DNA of 64,000 nt from JAPPLB01 sp965218555 (GCA_965218555.1 OZ244625.1:2480001-2544000), one strand, 5' to 3'. Numbered from the stretch's first letter, positions 52,259 to 59,342 are shown. Translations and numbers: made by a program. Notes: generated from the sequence alone by a model not told the origin.

Positions 52259-53065
52259 ATGCGGTATCCGGTCTACGTAATCAACGCCTTCGCCGAGCGC
52301 CGCGAGGCGCTGGAGTTCGAGCTGCGCGAGCACGGCAAGGCCGCCATGGAGGACGTGCGCTGGGTCGACGCCCCGCGCGGCGTCGAGGTGCGCTCCGAAA
52401 AGCTGCGCGCCTGCCGCCGCTGGCGCGATCCGCACGCCAGGCGGCTGCTGACGTGGGGCGAGCTGGCGTGCTTCGCCGGGCATCGGACGGCCTGGATCCG
52501 GATCGCCGCCGGCTCCGCGCCGGGAGGCTTCGTGCTGGAGGATGACGCGCGCATTCTTGCGCCGCTCGCGGAGGCGCCGCTGCGGGGCGATATGACCTAT
52601 CTCGGCGGCAAGTTCCTGGACGAACCGGGCGATCCGGTCGAGGGTCTGCTGCAAGCGCCTTACATCTACTGGACGATCGGCTACTGGCTGAGCCGCGAGG
52701 CCGCCGCCCGGCTCGCCGAGGCCGTCAATCCGCAAGCCGTCCTGCCGGCCGACGAGTATGTTCCCTTCCACTACGGCCGCAATCCGAACGTGGATGCGGC
52801 CCGCCACGATCAACGACCGCCGCTGGGGCTCGAAGCGTGGGCGCTCCCGGAGTGGATTGTCGAGCCGTCGGGACGGTACGGTTCGGGGACCGAACAATCC
52901 CCGCCGGCTTTTGACCTTGATACCAGGGTGTTCGCCACCGACACCGGACGAGCCGCCGAGGCGCTGCAAGCCTACGGAAAACTGGACTACCGCCCGCAAG
53001 TGCTTGGCGCAGGGGAAGAAGGCTGGGATACGTCCAAACCGGGCGGCATTCGCAAACTGCACTAG
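52259..53065 (+). CDS. GT25-family glycosyltransferase plus start of a PLOD-type GT domain, ends at TAG
   Basis: 268 aa. Residues 1-200 are a GT25 (LPS/collagen galactosyltransferase) domain: MRYPVYVINAFAERREALEF, LTWGELACFAGHRTAWIRIA and the metal-site segment GGFVLEDDARIL. From about residue 220 the chain (VFATDTGRAAEALQAYGKLD, then VLGAGEEGW and GGIRKLH) matches the N-terminal part of the glucosyltransferase domain of procollagen lysyl hydroxylases (PLOD: VLGxGEEW...GGGQKxR). It ends at TAG (53063-53065) in the middle of that domain, while the same frame continues downstream with the rest. It lies directly after the collagen-like tail gene. GT25 enzymes transfer galactose from UDP-Gal to hydroxylysine in collagens. 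Confidence 0.85.
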   Translation: MRYPVYVINAFAERREALEFELREHGKAAMEDVRWVDAPRGVEVRSEKLRACRRWRDPHARRLLTWGELACFAGHRTAWIRIAAGSAPGGFVLEDDARILAPLAEAPLRGDMTYLGGKFLDEPGDPVEGLLQAPYIYWTIGYWLSREAAARLAEAVNPQAVLPADEYVPFHYGRNPNVDAARHDQRPPLGLEAWALPEWIVEPSGRYGSGTEQSPPAFDLDTRVFATDTGRAAEALQAYGKLDYRPQVLGAGEEGWDTSKPGGIRKLH

Positions 53066-54130
53066 CTGCGCCGGGAGCTTCAGTCTGACGAGGACCTGCG
53101 GCGGTCGGTTGTGCTCGCCGTAGACGGGTACGACACCCTGCCGGTCGTTTCGGGAGCGGAATTGTCAAGCCGATTCGCCGGCATGGAATCGGATATCGTC
53201 ATTGCCGGGGAGCGCACCTGCTGGCCGGACAAGACGCTTGCCGCCCGCTTCGACAAGTTGGCCGGTGACGATCCGGCCCCGTACCGTTATCCCTGCTCGG
53301 GTACTTTCATGGGCTTCGGCGAAGATATCCTTACGGCGCTCGACGCCGGCCTGGATGACGCTCACCGTGACGACCAGCTCTATCTCCAGCGGCGCATCCT
53401 CGACAATCCCAAACCGTGGCGCATCGACCGCGAAGCCTACCTGTTCCAATCGCTGGCGCACGCCGATGAAGACATTCAGCGGCGCGGCGGCTGGCCGCTG
53501 AATCACGCGACTCGCTGCTATCCGGCTCTGCTGCACGCGAATGGGCCCGGGAATCTCGATATCGCCCGCCCGCTGGCCTACCGCGAACCGAAGCTTGCCG
53601 GGGGCGTGGGGGAGTGGATGGAGGTGGGGGACGGCATTGTGGCGATGCCCTTTCTGGACCCGGCCGGCCTCAAGACGCTGCTGGCGATGGCGGCGGCGGT
53701 CCCCACCCTGTGGCAACCTTTGCCCGGCGATAACGTGCCGGGAGACGAACTGCGCATCAAGCGTCTCGACAGCAAGCTGTGGGACGGCTTGACCACAGCG
53801 CTTGGGGACCACCTTGCGCCCGTCATCAACGCCCGTTGGCGACCCGTGCAGTGGAAAGACCCCTCCGACGCCTTCCTGATCCGCTATTCCACGGAGCGGC
53901 AGCCCTCGATCCGGCTGCACGAAGACATCTCGTACTTCTCGTGCTCGATCCGGCTGCGGAAGGCCGGCGCCGGCGGCGAGTTGCACTTTCCGCGCCAGAA
54001 CTTCGCGGACAGCCTCGTGCCCGACGGCTGGCTGCTGTGCTGGCCTTCACGGATCACGCATCCGCATCAGGTACGGCCGGTCCGCAAGGGCGCGCGAGTC
54101 AGCCTGGTGGTCTGGACGCCGGAGCGATAA
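53066..54130 (+). CDS. PLOD-like protein: glucosyltransferase domain remainder and lysyl-hydroxylase-type 2OG-Fe(II) dioxygenase
   Basis: In frame with the GT25 gene across one TAG. If translated separately it may start at GTG 53111, which has no clear ribosome site. Residues (from 53066) LRRELQSDEDLRRSVVLAVD and GYDTLPV give the VDxYD metal motif of PLOD GT domains. CWPDKTLA, YRYPCSGTFMGFGED and RDDQLYLQRRILDNP match CWPE, LNSGGFIGFA and DDDQLFYTRLYLDP there. The C-terminal ~110 residues are a double-stranded beta-helix dioxygenase with IRLHEDISYFSC (HxD), ITHPHQVRPV (distal His) and GARVSLVVW (Arg for 2-oxoglutarate). Predicted roles are hydroxylation of Lys in X-Lys-Gly and glucosylation of galactosyl-hydroxylysine on the adjacent collagen-like tail fibre. 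Confidence 0.8.
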   Translation: MRRELQSDEDLRRSVVLAVDGYDTLPVVSGAELSSRFAGMESDIVIAGERTCWPDKTLAARFDKLAGDDPAPYRYPCSGTFMGFGEDILTALDAGLDDAHRDDQLYLQRRILDNPKPWRIDREAYLFQSLAHADEDIQRRGGWPLNHATRCYPALLHANGPGNLDIARPLAYREPKLAGGVGEWMEVGDGIVAMPFLDPAGLKTLLAMAAAVPTLWQPLPGDNVPGDELRIKRLDSKLWDGLTTALGDHLAPVINARWRPVQWKDPSDAFLIRYSTERQPSIRLHEDISYFSCSIRLRKAGAGGELHFPRQNFADSLVPDGWLLCWPSRITHPHQVRPVRKGARVSLVVWTPER

Positions 54131-54172
54131 GAAACGGGACATGAATCTGATCCGCGAGAGGCTGTTGGGGAT

Positions 54173-54349
54173 ATGAAAAAATACCGCATGCCGACCAGCG
54201 GCGAGCACGACAGGCTGACCGCCGACGACTTCCGCGCTTTCGGGCCTTTCACTGTCTTTCCGTCATGGGCGCCGCATTCGGTGACGCCGCTGGTGCGCGG
54301 GGAACGCTGGCCGCTGGCAGCCTGGCTGAGCGGACGACGGCTGGTTTAA
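54173..54349 (+). pseudogene. C-terminal remnant of a phage 2OG-Fe(II) oxygenase
   Basis: 58 codons starting MKKYRMPTSGEHDRLTADDF. The second half, FGPFTVFPSWAPHSVTPLVR and GERWPLAAWLSG, matches the C-terminal motif of phage-type 2OG-Fe(II) oxygenases (FPSWxxHxVTPVxxGxRxxLxxWxxG), with the distal iron His and the 2OG-binding Arg. The HxD-containing N-terminal half is missing, so it cannot be active alone. The gene is preceded by GGGG and followed two nucleotides later by the galE start. It may be what is left of a prolyl-hydroxylase-like partner in the collagen cassette. Confidence 0.65.
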
Positions 54350-54351
54350 GA

Positions 54352-55308
54352 ATGGTTTTCGTCAGCGGCGGCGCCGGCTTCATCGGCTCGGCCGCATCAT
54401 CGAAGCTCATCGAGCGCGGCTATCCGGTCGTTGTCTATGACAACCTCTCGACCGGACATCGCGACGCCGTTGATCCGGCGGCTCGCTTCGTCGAGGGCGA
54501 CACGGGCGACCGAGAATGCCTCGAGGAGACCTTCCGGCGGTATCCGATACGCGCTGTCATGCACTTCGCGGCAGCCGCAACCGTCGATGCGAGCGCGGAT
54601 GCCTGCTGGCGCGACAATCTGGCCGCTCCGATCATGCTGCTTGATGCGGCGCGCCTGGCCTGGGTCGAGCGGTTCATTTTCTCTTCGAGCGCCGCCGTGT
54701 ACGGGCAGGGGCGATCGCCGCTGAGTGAGACGGCTCCTCTCGATCCGATCACGCCCTACGGGCTGAGTAAATCAGCCCTGGAAATCATGATGGAGCTGCG
54801 AAGGAAACAATCGCAGATGGCCTGTTTCTCGCTGCGCTACTTCAACGTCTGCGGTCCGGGTGAACGCCATAGCCCTGAAACCCACTTGATCCCGCTCGTT
54901 CTCGAAACCGCGGCCGGGAAGCGCAAAGCCGTCCGCATCTTCGGCGACGATCACGACACCCCCGATGGCACCTGCGTTCGCGATTACGTCCATGTCAGCG
55001 ATGCCGCCGAAGCGAACCTCGCCGCACTCGAAGCCGATGCCGGACTGGCCGGCAGCTACAACGTCGGAACCGGCCGCGGCCATTCAGTGAAAGAGGTGAT
55101 CGACATCGCCCGCGAAGTGACAGGTTGCGAGATTCCGGTCGAGGTGGTGGAGCGGCGCGCGGGCGATCCTGCCGCACTCGAAGCCGATGCCGGGTTGATC
55201 CGGGACCAGCTCGGATGGCGGGCGCGGCACGACCTGAAGTCGGCGATCAGGTCGGCCTGGGAGGGTCAGCAAGAGCTGACCGGCTTCCGCAAAAGCCGTG
55301 TTTCGTGA
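54352..55308 (+). CDS. galE: UDP-glucose 4-epimerase-like SDR protein
   Basis: 318 aa from ATG 54352 (MVFVSGGAGFIGSAASSKLI, NAD-binding GxxGxxG). VVYDNLSTGHRDAV, FSSSAAVYGQG, the catalytic PYGLSKSALE (YxxxK) and LRYFNVCGPGERHSPETHLI followed by IFGDDHDTPDGTCVRDYVHV are standard GalE motifs. It interconverts UDP-glucose and UDP-galactose, the donors needed for Glc-Gal-hydroxylysine, which fits the GT25/PLOD genes upstream. The last codons (GFRKSRVS) lie in an island repeat, which also supplies the stop, so the native C-terminus has been replaced over about eight residues. Confidence 0.9.
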   Translation: MVFVSGGAGFIGSAASSKLIERGYPVVVYDNLSTGHRDAVDPAARFVEGDTGDRECLEETFRRYPIRAVMHFAAAATVDASADACWRDNLAAPIMLLDAARLAWVERFIFSSSAAVYGQGRSPLSETAPLDPITPYGLSKSALEIMMELRRKQSQMACFSLRYFNVCGPGERHSPETHLIPLVLETAAGKRKAVRIFGDDHDTPDGTCVRDYVHVSDAAEANLAALEADAGLAGSYNVGTGRGHSVKEVIDIAREVTGCEIPVEVVERRAGDPAALEADAGLIRDQLGWRARHDLKSAIRSAWEGQQELTGFRKSRVS

Positions 55309-55445
55309 TAAACCGTAAAGGCCGTGACTCGTGTTTCGGGAAAAGCCGTCGGAGGTGGCCTGGTTCTGCGGGCCGAACTGGCGCTGAGGGTGGACAGCGC
55401 GAAGGGCGGCGTGCATCACGAGACACGGCCTTTCCCAAGCGCCCC
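55290..55445. repeat. Island inverted-repeat element E5
   Basis: Left: AAAAGCCGTGTTTCGTGATA and AAGGCCGTGACTCGTGTTTC. Right: GTGCATCACGAGACACGGCC. The core has GCCGTCGGAGGTGGCCTGG. It terminates the galE frame and separates it from the Sel1-like gene on the other strand. Confidence 0.65.
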
Positions 55446-55479
55446 GTGACGTTGGCGCCGTCGGGCATCCCGCGCGCGC

Positions 55480-56172
55480 TCACTCCCGCTCTTGCAGCTC
55501 CTCGAAGGTTTTCGGCTTCCACTCGCTGGCGAGCCGCTTGGCCCGCTCCAACTCCGCGTCCTCCAGGACGCCGGCGAGGAAGCCTCTCGTCTCGGCGGCG
55601 GATTGCAAGGGCTCCAGCCGACTCAGGACGATCTCCACCCATGTACTTTCATGCAACTCCTCCCACCGCAAAGATTCCGGCATCTTCATCAGCGCCTGCT
55701 CGGCAAGCAGGCACCACTGGTAGGCGAGAACAGGGTCCCGGGGCACGCCGAAGCCCTCGAAGTACGCCGACGCCAGAAATTCTTGGGCGACGCCGTCGCC
55801 TTGCGCGGCGGCTACCCGCCACCAGCGCACTGCTTCCTTCGGCTTTCCATTCATCGCAAGCGCATTCGCAAGCCGATTTTGGGTGACGATGTGACCCTGC
55901 CTGGCCGCCTTGCGGCCCCAGTAAATGGCCTTGTCGATGTCGCTGCTGCTGTCGGCGTTATTCAGACCGTGGCGGTAGCGGAAGGACAATTCAGCCTGCG
56001 CGTGGACATCCCCTTGCTCGGCCAGACGCAGGGCGTCCTCGATGCTCATGAGGCTGTACTTGGCGACCTCGAAGCCGGGTTCGTCGAGGACGTCCTGCGC
56101 GAGCCCGCCGGCCGGGGTCAGCGCGGACAGGACAAGCACGGTCAGGGTGAGATGCAGCGAGGTGCGTTTCAT
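55480..56172 (-). CDS. Exported Sel1-repeat protein, copy 2
   Basis: 230 aa with signal peptide (KRTSLHLTLTVLVLSALTPAGGLA). Repeats: ALRLAEQGDVHAQAELSFRY, AIYWGRKAARQGHIVTQNRL, AVRWWRVAAAQGDGVAQEFL and SAYFEGFGVPRDPVLAYQWC. It keeps a C-terminal segment absent from copy 1 (AGVLEDAELERAKRLASEWK). Probably the more intact paralogue. Encoded opposite to the phage genes. Function unknown, likely a periplasmic adaptor. Confidence 0.8.
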   Translation of the reverse strand: MKRTSLHLTLTVLVLSALTPAGGLAQDVLDEPGFEVAKYSLMSIEDALRLAEQGDVHAQAELSFRYRHGLNNADSSSDIDKAIYWGRKAARQGHIVTQNRLANALAMNGKPKEAVRWWRVAAAQGDGVAQEFLASAYFEGFGVPRDPVLAYQWCLLAEQALMKMPESLRWEELHESTWVEIVLSRLEPLQSAAETRGFLAGVLEDAELERAKRLASEWKPKTFEELQERE

Positions 56173-56216
56173 GGTGTCCGGTTGGACGCACGACGGGCGC
56201 GGCGGGTTACCGCGAC

Positions 56217-56346
56217 GGGATTCGTGGAAAAGCCGTGTTTCGTGACTCGTGTCTCGTGAAAACCATTGGCGGGGGCCTGGCGCCGCTCAAGAAAGAAACG
56301 TCTGACGGCCGGTGAACCGTCTCCCGTTTGCGCGGCGCATCACGGG
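56217..56346. repeat. Island inverted-repeat element E6
   Basis: Left: AAAGCCGTGTTTCGTGACTC then GTGTCTCGTGAAAACC. Core: GCCGCTCAAGAAAGAAACGT and CTGACGGCCGGTGAACCG. Right: GGCGCATCACGGGTCACGGG. It truncates the small exported gene that follows. Confidence 0.7.
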
Positions 56347-56517
56347 TCACGGGTTTTCCCCGCACATCGGAAACCGGGCGGCGGCCTTGAGGTACCAGTT
56401 CACGCCCTCGGCAGCGTTCTGTGCCGCCGCGACCGGCGTGCCGAGCAGCACAGCCGGCAGCGCCAAGGCCGCAGCGCCGCGCCGGATCAGCCGGTTTTTC
56501 AGGTGTGCTCGTAGCAT
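56347..56517 (-). pseudogene. Truncated exported Sel1-like gene
   Basis: 56 codons from ATG 56517: signal peptide RGAAALALPAVLLGTPVAAA, then AAEGVNWYLKAAARFPMCGE, which is the first Sel1-type repeat (AxGxxWYxKAA). The frame ends in island repeat sequence, so the remaining repeats are missing. Confidence 0.5.
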
Positions 56518-56579
56518 CAGTGCCGGTTTGGAACATCTCGATCTTGGACTACTGGAGAGTTCACCCGGCCCGGGCCGAT

Positions 56580-56640
56580 GCGGCGGGAGGGGTTTCTCAG
56601 CCGGCGTCCGACTCTGTAGGGCGACGGTTTCGATGGGCCG
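56580..56640 (+). repeat. Duplicated 61-bp fragment of the Y-family polymerase gene
   Basis: It matches 37415-37475 with three mismatches (starts GCGGCGGGAGGGGTTTCTCA, ends TTTCGATGGGCCG). The surrounding 56518-56709 shows no gene. It marks a rearrangement joining the two ends of the tail region. Confidence 0.75.
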
Positions 56641-56709
56641 CGCCGGGCCAAACGAACCGGAAGCCCGTACACACCGCTTCGGCATGCACAGCCATCCGGC
56701 TCTCCGCCT

Positions 56710-58410
56710 TTACTCTTCGCCCGGGTATCGGATCTGCAGCTCCAGGTCGGTGAGGACCGGGGCTTCGGCAAGGCCGCTGCGCGGGGTTGCCTCGATGCGG
56801 TTCGCGCCCGGTCTTACCGATGGCGGGGGCACATCATACTCGAGCCAGCCCTGAGTGGCGGAAGCGCCGCGCAATGTTTCTCCGTTGATCGTCACGCTGA
56901 GGTCGCGGCGGTTTGCGAGCTTCTCGACCTGCAGGCGGAGCTTGACGTCCGGGAGCCTTCCCCGGGACGTGCTTTGCCGCAGGTCGCCGCCGACAACGAG
57001 GGGGATCGCGGTGGGCTGACCCGCTTGCAGAGGCGATGGGTTCCGAGGCGACAGGATCGGCAAGCGCAGGTACGGGTCGGCGTTGAAGTGCTGCTTCACC
57101 ATCGAGTAGCCCACCGGGTCGAGGCGGTACACTTTGTCGAGCTCTTCGAGCGTTTCCGGGTCTCCCAGCTCACGAAAGATCCGATCCCTGGTCTTGAACA
57201 TGTTGAACGTGTAGATGCCGTCGGCGCCGGCATGCCAAATGTTCATCGCCTGGGCGCGATAAGACTCCGCCGAGCTGCCGACGCCCCTTCGGGATGGGAT
57301 TGCGGGTCGAATGCAGGGGTAGACCGGAACGTCGCAGGCGTGGCCCAGCGCCACGGTTTCTTCCCAAGGAGACAGTTGCACTCCGTTACCGCCGATCAGG
57401 ATGTCGAACAGGCTCTCCTTCAACCAACGTTCGATGTCGAAGCCCAGAGCGAGGCAAGCGCCGACGGAATCGGGAACGCGAACCGCGACGAGCAGCGGGC
57501 GGCCGCGGTCGAGGCCGACTTGTTCGGTCATCGTACGGATGCGCCGCAGCAACTCGGTCATCTGGCCGCGTTCTTCGGTCGAGACCGGCTCCCCGGAAAC
57601 CGCATAGCTCTTGAAGAAGGGCGGGTGCCGCCAGAAATCCAGCTCCAGCCCGTCGATGTCGTAACGCCGGCAGAGGTCTTCGATGACCAGGAAGGCCCGC
57701 TCCCGAACCGCCGGTTGGGCGTAATCGACGCCGCTCCAGTAGCCGTGAGCCAGCTTGTCTCCTTTCGCGCCGAAGAGGTATTCGGGGTGGTCGACCTTGA
57801 ACTGCGCCAGGAACGCGTCGGAATACACGGCGCCGACGCCGTCGTGAATGTCGTTCATCCTGACGCTCGAGAAGATCTCGATGTCGTTCCGGCGGCAGAA
57901 CTCGATCGCGAGCTGCAAAGGGCTGGTTCCTTGTGCGATGAGTTCCCGGGTGATGTTGCGCGACGCACCGCCGTCACCGCGGTCGACGATATTCGTGAAG
58001 ACCTCCGCAACGTCGCTGGGACGCAGGAAGGATCCGAAGCTTTGGGTGTCGCAATAGAAGAGGGAATCGATCTGGGTGCCCGGAATGGGGGCGATGCGGA
58101 TGTCGAGAAAGGCCTCGGGCGTGACCGTATCGCTTTGCGGGGCCTTTGCGAAACCGACCTGGGAGATGTCGGCGCCCTCCTGGCGGAAGTGCAGGGCGTC
58201 ATCGCCATCGTTGTTGTAGATGATGCGGCGGCGGCGATGGGCGGCTTGTTTGCGCCGTTGCCGCATGGCGTCCAACTGCGATGGCCGCGGCGCTTTCGTC
58301 GAGCCCGAACAGTGCAGGAAGGGAAGCGCCGCGGCGGTCGAGGCCAAAGCGGTCAAGAAAGAACGGCGGGGTTGTTCCGGGCTTGCGCCGGACTGCCGGT
58401 GGGGGGTCAA
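56710..58410 (-). CDS. TAT-exported GH10-like (GHL10-type) glycoside hydrolase-like protein
   Basis: 566 aa. A twin-arginine signal (RRSFLTALASTAAALPFLHC) also shows a possible lipobox Cys. The TIM-barrel core includes EIFSSVRMNDIHDGVGAVYS, DYAQPAVRERAFLVIEDLCR, YDIDGLELDFWRHPPFFKSY (acidic residues at a strand end), PLLVAVRVPD and HAGADGIYTFNMF. The C-terminus is a beta-rich domain (DVKLRLQVEKLANRRDLSVT). Related proteins in Acidobacteria and Planctomycetes are putative polysaccharide hydrolases without a fixed substrate. It is of chromosomal type, opposite in strand to the phage genes, and separates the tail half of the island from the lysis/packaging half. Confidence 0.8.
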   Translation of the reverse strand: MTPHRQSGASPEQPRRSFLTALASTAAALPFLHCSGSTKAPRPSQLDAMRQRRKQAAHRRRRIIYNNDGDDALHFRQEGADISQVGFAKAPQSDTVTPEAFLDIRIAPIPGTQIDSLFYCDTQSFGSFLRPSDVAEVFTNIVDRGDGGASRNITRELIAQGTSPLQLAIEFCRRNDIEIFSSVRMNDIHDGVGAVYSDAFLAQFKVDHPEYLFGAKGDKLAHGYWSGVDYAQPAVRERAFLVIEDLCRRYDIDGLELDFWRHPPFFKSYAVSGEPVSTEERGQMTELLRRIRTMTEQVGLDRGRPLLVAVRVPDSVGACLALGFDIERWLKESLFDILIGGNGVQLSPWEETVALGHACDVPVYPCIRPAIPSRRGVGSSAESYRAQAMNIWHAGADGIYTFNMFKTRDRIFRELGDPETLEELDKVYRLDPVGYSMVKQHFNADPYLRLPILSPRNPSPLQAGQPTAIPLVVGGDLRQSTSRGRLPDVKLRLQVEKLANRRDLSVTINGETLRGASATQGWLEYDVPPPSVRPGANRIEATPRSGLAEAPVLTDLELQIRYPGEE

Positions 58411-58464
58411 GCTTTCCTCCTCTGAGAGGAGTCTACTCGGGCGGGCCGGGCGGCGGCAACCACA

Positions 58465-58730
58465 AAGGCCGTGATTCGTGATTCGTGTCTCGGGAAAACC
58501 ATTGGTGGGGGCTGGTGTCGCTCAAGAAAGAAACGTCTGACGGCCGGTGGACCCCCTCCCGTTTGCGCCGCGCATCACGGGTCACGAGGCGCCCTTTGAG
58601 CCGTAGGCCCTTCGCCGGAAGCCGCAGCCGCCCATGCCGCGCATCGCGAATCACGAGACACGGAACACGAATCACGGCCTTTCCCGCATCACGAAACACC
58701 AGTCACGAAACACGGCTTTTTTGGTTTTTG
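58465..58730. repeat. Island inverted-repeat element E7 (long)
   Basis: Left: AAGGCCGTGATTCGTGATTC then GTGTCTCGGGAAAACC. Core: GGTGTCGCTCAAGAAAGAAA, CTGACGGCCGGTGGACC and CCCTTCGCCGGAAGCC. Right: GAATCACGAGACACGGAACA and CATCACGAAACACCAGTCAC. It runs directly into the lysis promoter module. Confidence 0.7.
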
Positions 58731-58732
58731 GT

Positions 58733-58778
58733 ACTGAAGGGCTTCAGTCTTTTTTTTTCGGTCCGGCCTGCCTAGCAT
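58733..58778 (+). promoter_or_regulatory. Phage promoter module before the lysozyme gene
   Basis: Palindrome ACTGAAGGGCTTCAGT (58733-58748), T-run at the -35 position (58750-58755), 17-bp spacer, TAGCAT (58773-58778), six nucleotides, ATG 58785. The poor -35 with a dyad immediately upstream is the arrangement of activator-dependent late promoters such as Mu Plys. Confidence 0.7.
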
Positions 58779-58784
58779 GAGTAC

Positions 58785-59342
58785 ATGGGCCGCGAAACTT
58801 TTCCTCCGTCCTCTCCGCCGGAGATCGACCTGCCCCGGCTGCGGACCTCGATCGAGCGTCACGAAGGCCGCCGGAGGCGGCCCTACAAGGATTCCGAAGG
58901 CGTCTTGACCGTCGGGGTGGGTCACAACCTTGAAGTCGAGATCATGGCCCGCTCCTGGTCCGACTCCGAGATCGACCGGCTGCTGGGCGGCGATATCGGC
59001 GCCGCGGCGGCGGGAGCGAAGACGCTGGTCTCGGCGGCCGCGTGGAGGCATCTGGGCGCGGCGCGCCGCGAGGTGCTCGTCGAGATGGTGTTTCAGTTGG
59101 GGCGAGCCGGCGTGCGCGGGTTCCAACGCTTCCGGCAGGCGCTCGAAGCCGGCGACTACGAGTGGGCGGCCGGCGAGATGCTCTGGCGCAAGTGGCGCCG
59201 CGGCTTGCCGTCGATACGGAAATCGCTGTGGCGGCTGCAGACCCCGGCGCGTTGCGAGCGCCTCGCCGAAATCATGCGGACCGGCCCGGCGCAGGAAAAA
59301 GCGAAGGAGCAAGCGGATTTTTCCTCCGCGCGAAAAATCTAA
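58785..59342 (+). CDS. Phage lysozyme (GH24 / T4-type endolysin)
   Basis: 185 aa. The catalytic triad of T4-type lysozymes is in SIERHEGRRRRPYKDSEGVL followed by TVGVGHNL (Glu in HEG, Asp in YKDS, Thr in LTVG). VEMVFQLGRAGVRGFQRFRQ is the second lobe. There is no signal peptide, so a holin is needed for release. It has no Shine-Dalgarno and a -10 box six nucleotides upstream, so a leaderless start is likely. The charged tail (AQEKAKEQADFSSARKI) is unusual. Confidence 0.92.
   Translation: MGRETFPPSSPPEIDLPRLRTSIERHEGRRRRPYKDSEGVLTVGVGHNLEVEIMARSWSDSEIDRLLGGDIGAAAAGAKTLVSAAAWRHLGAARREVLVEMVFQLGRAGVRGFQRFRQALEAGDYEWAAGEMLWRKWRRGLPSIRKSLWRLQTPARCERLAEIMRTGPAQEKAKEQADFSSARKI

Noticed and set aside
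53063..53065. General recoding of TAG in this phage
   Set aside because: Other island genes (for example 46231-46827 and 48155-51919) end in TAG at plausible termini, and other nonsense or frameshift lesions exist nearby, so decay explains the single TAG better without further data.
38100..58730. Short repeated words in intergenic regions as a CRISPR array
   Set aside because: Units differ in length and spacing, occur in inverted pairs, lack unique regular spacers and no cas gene is present.
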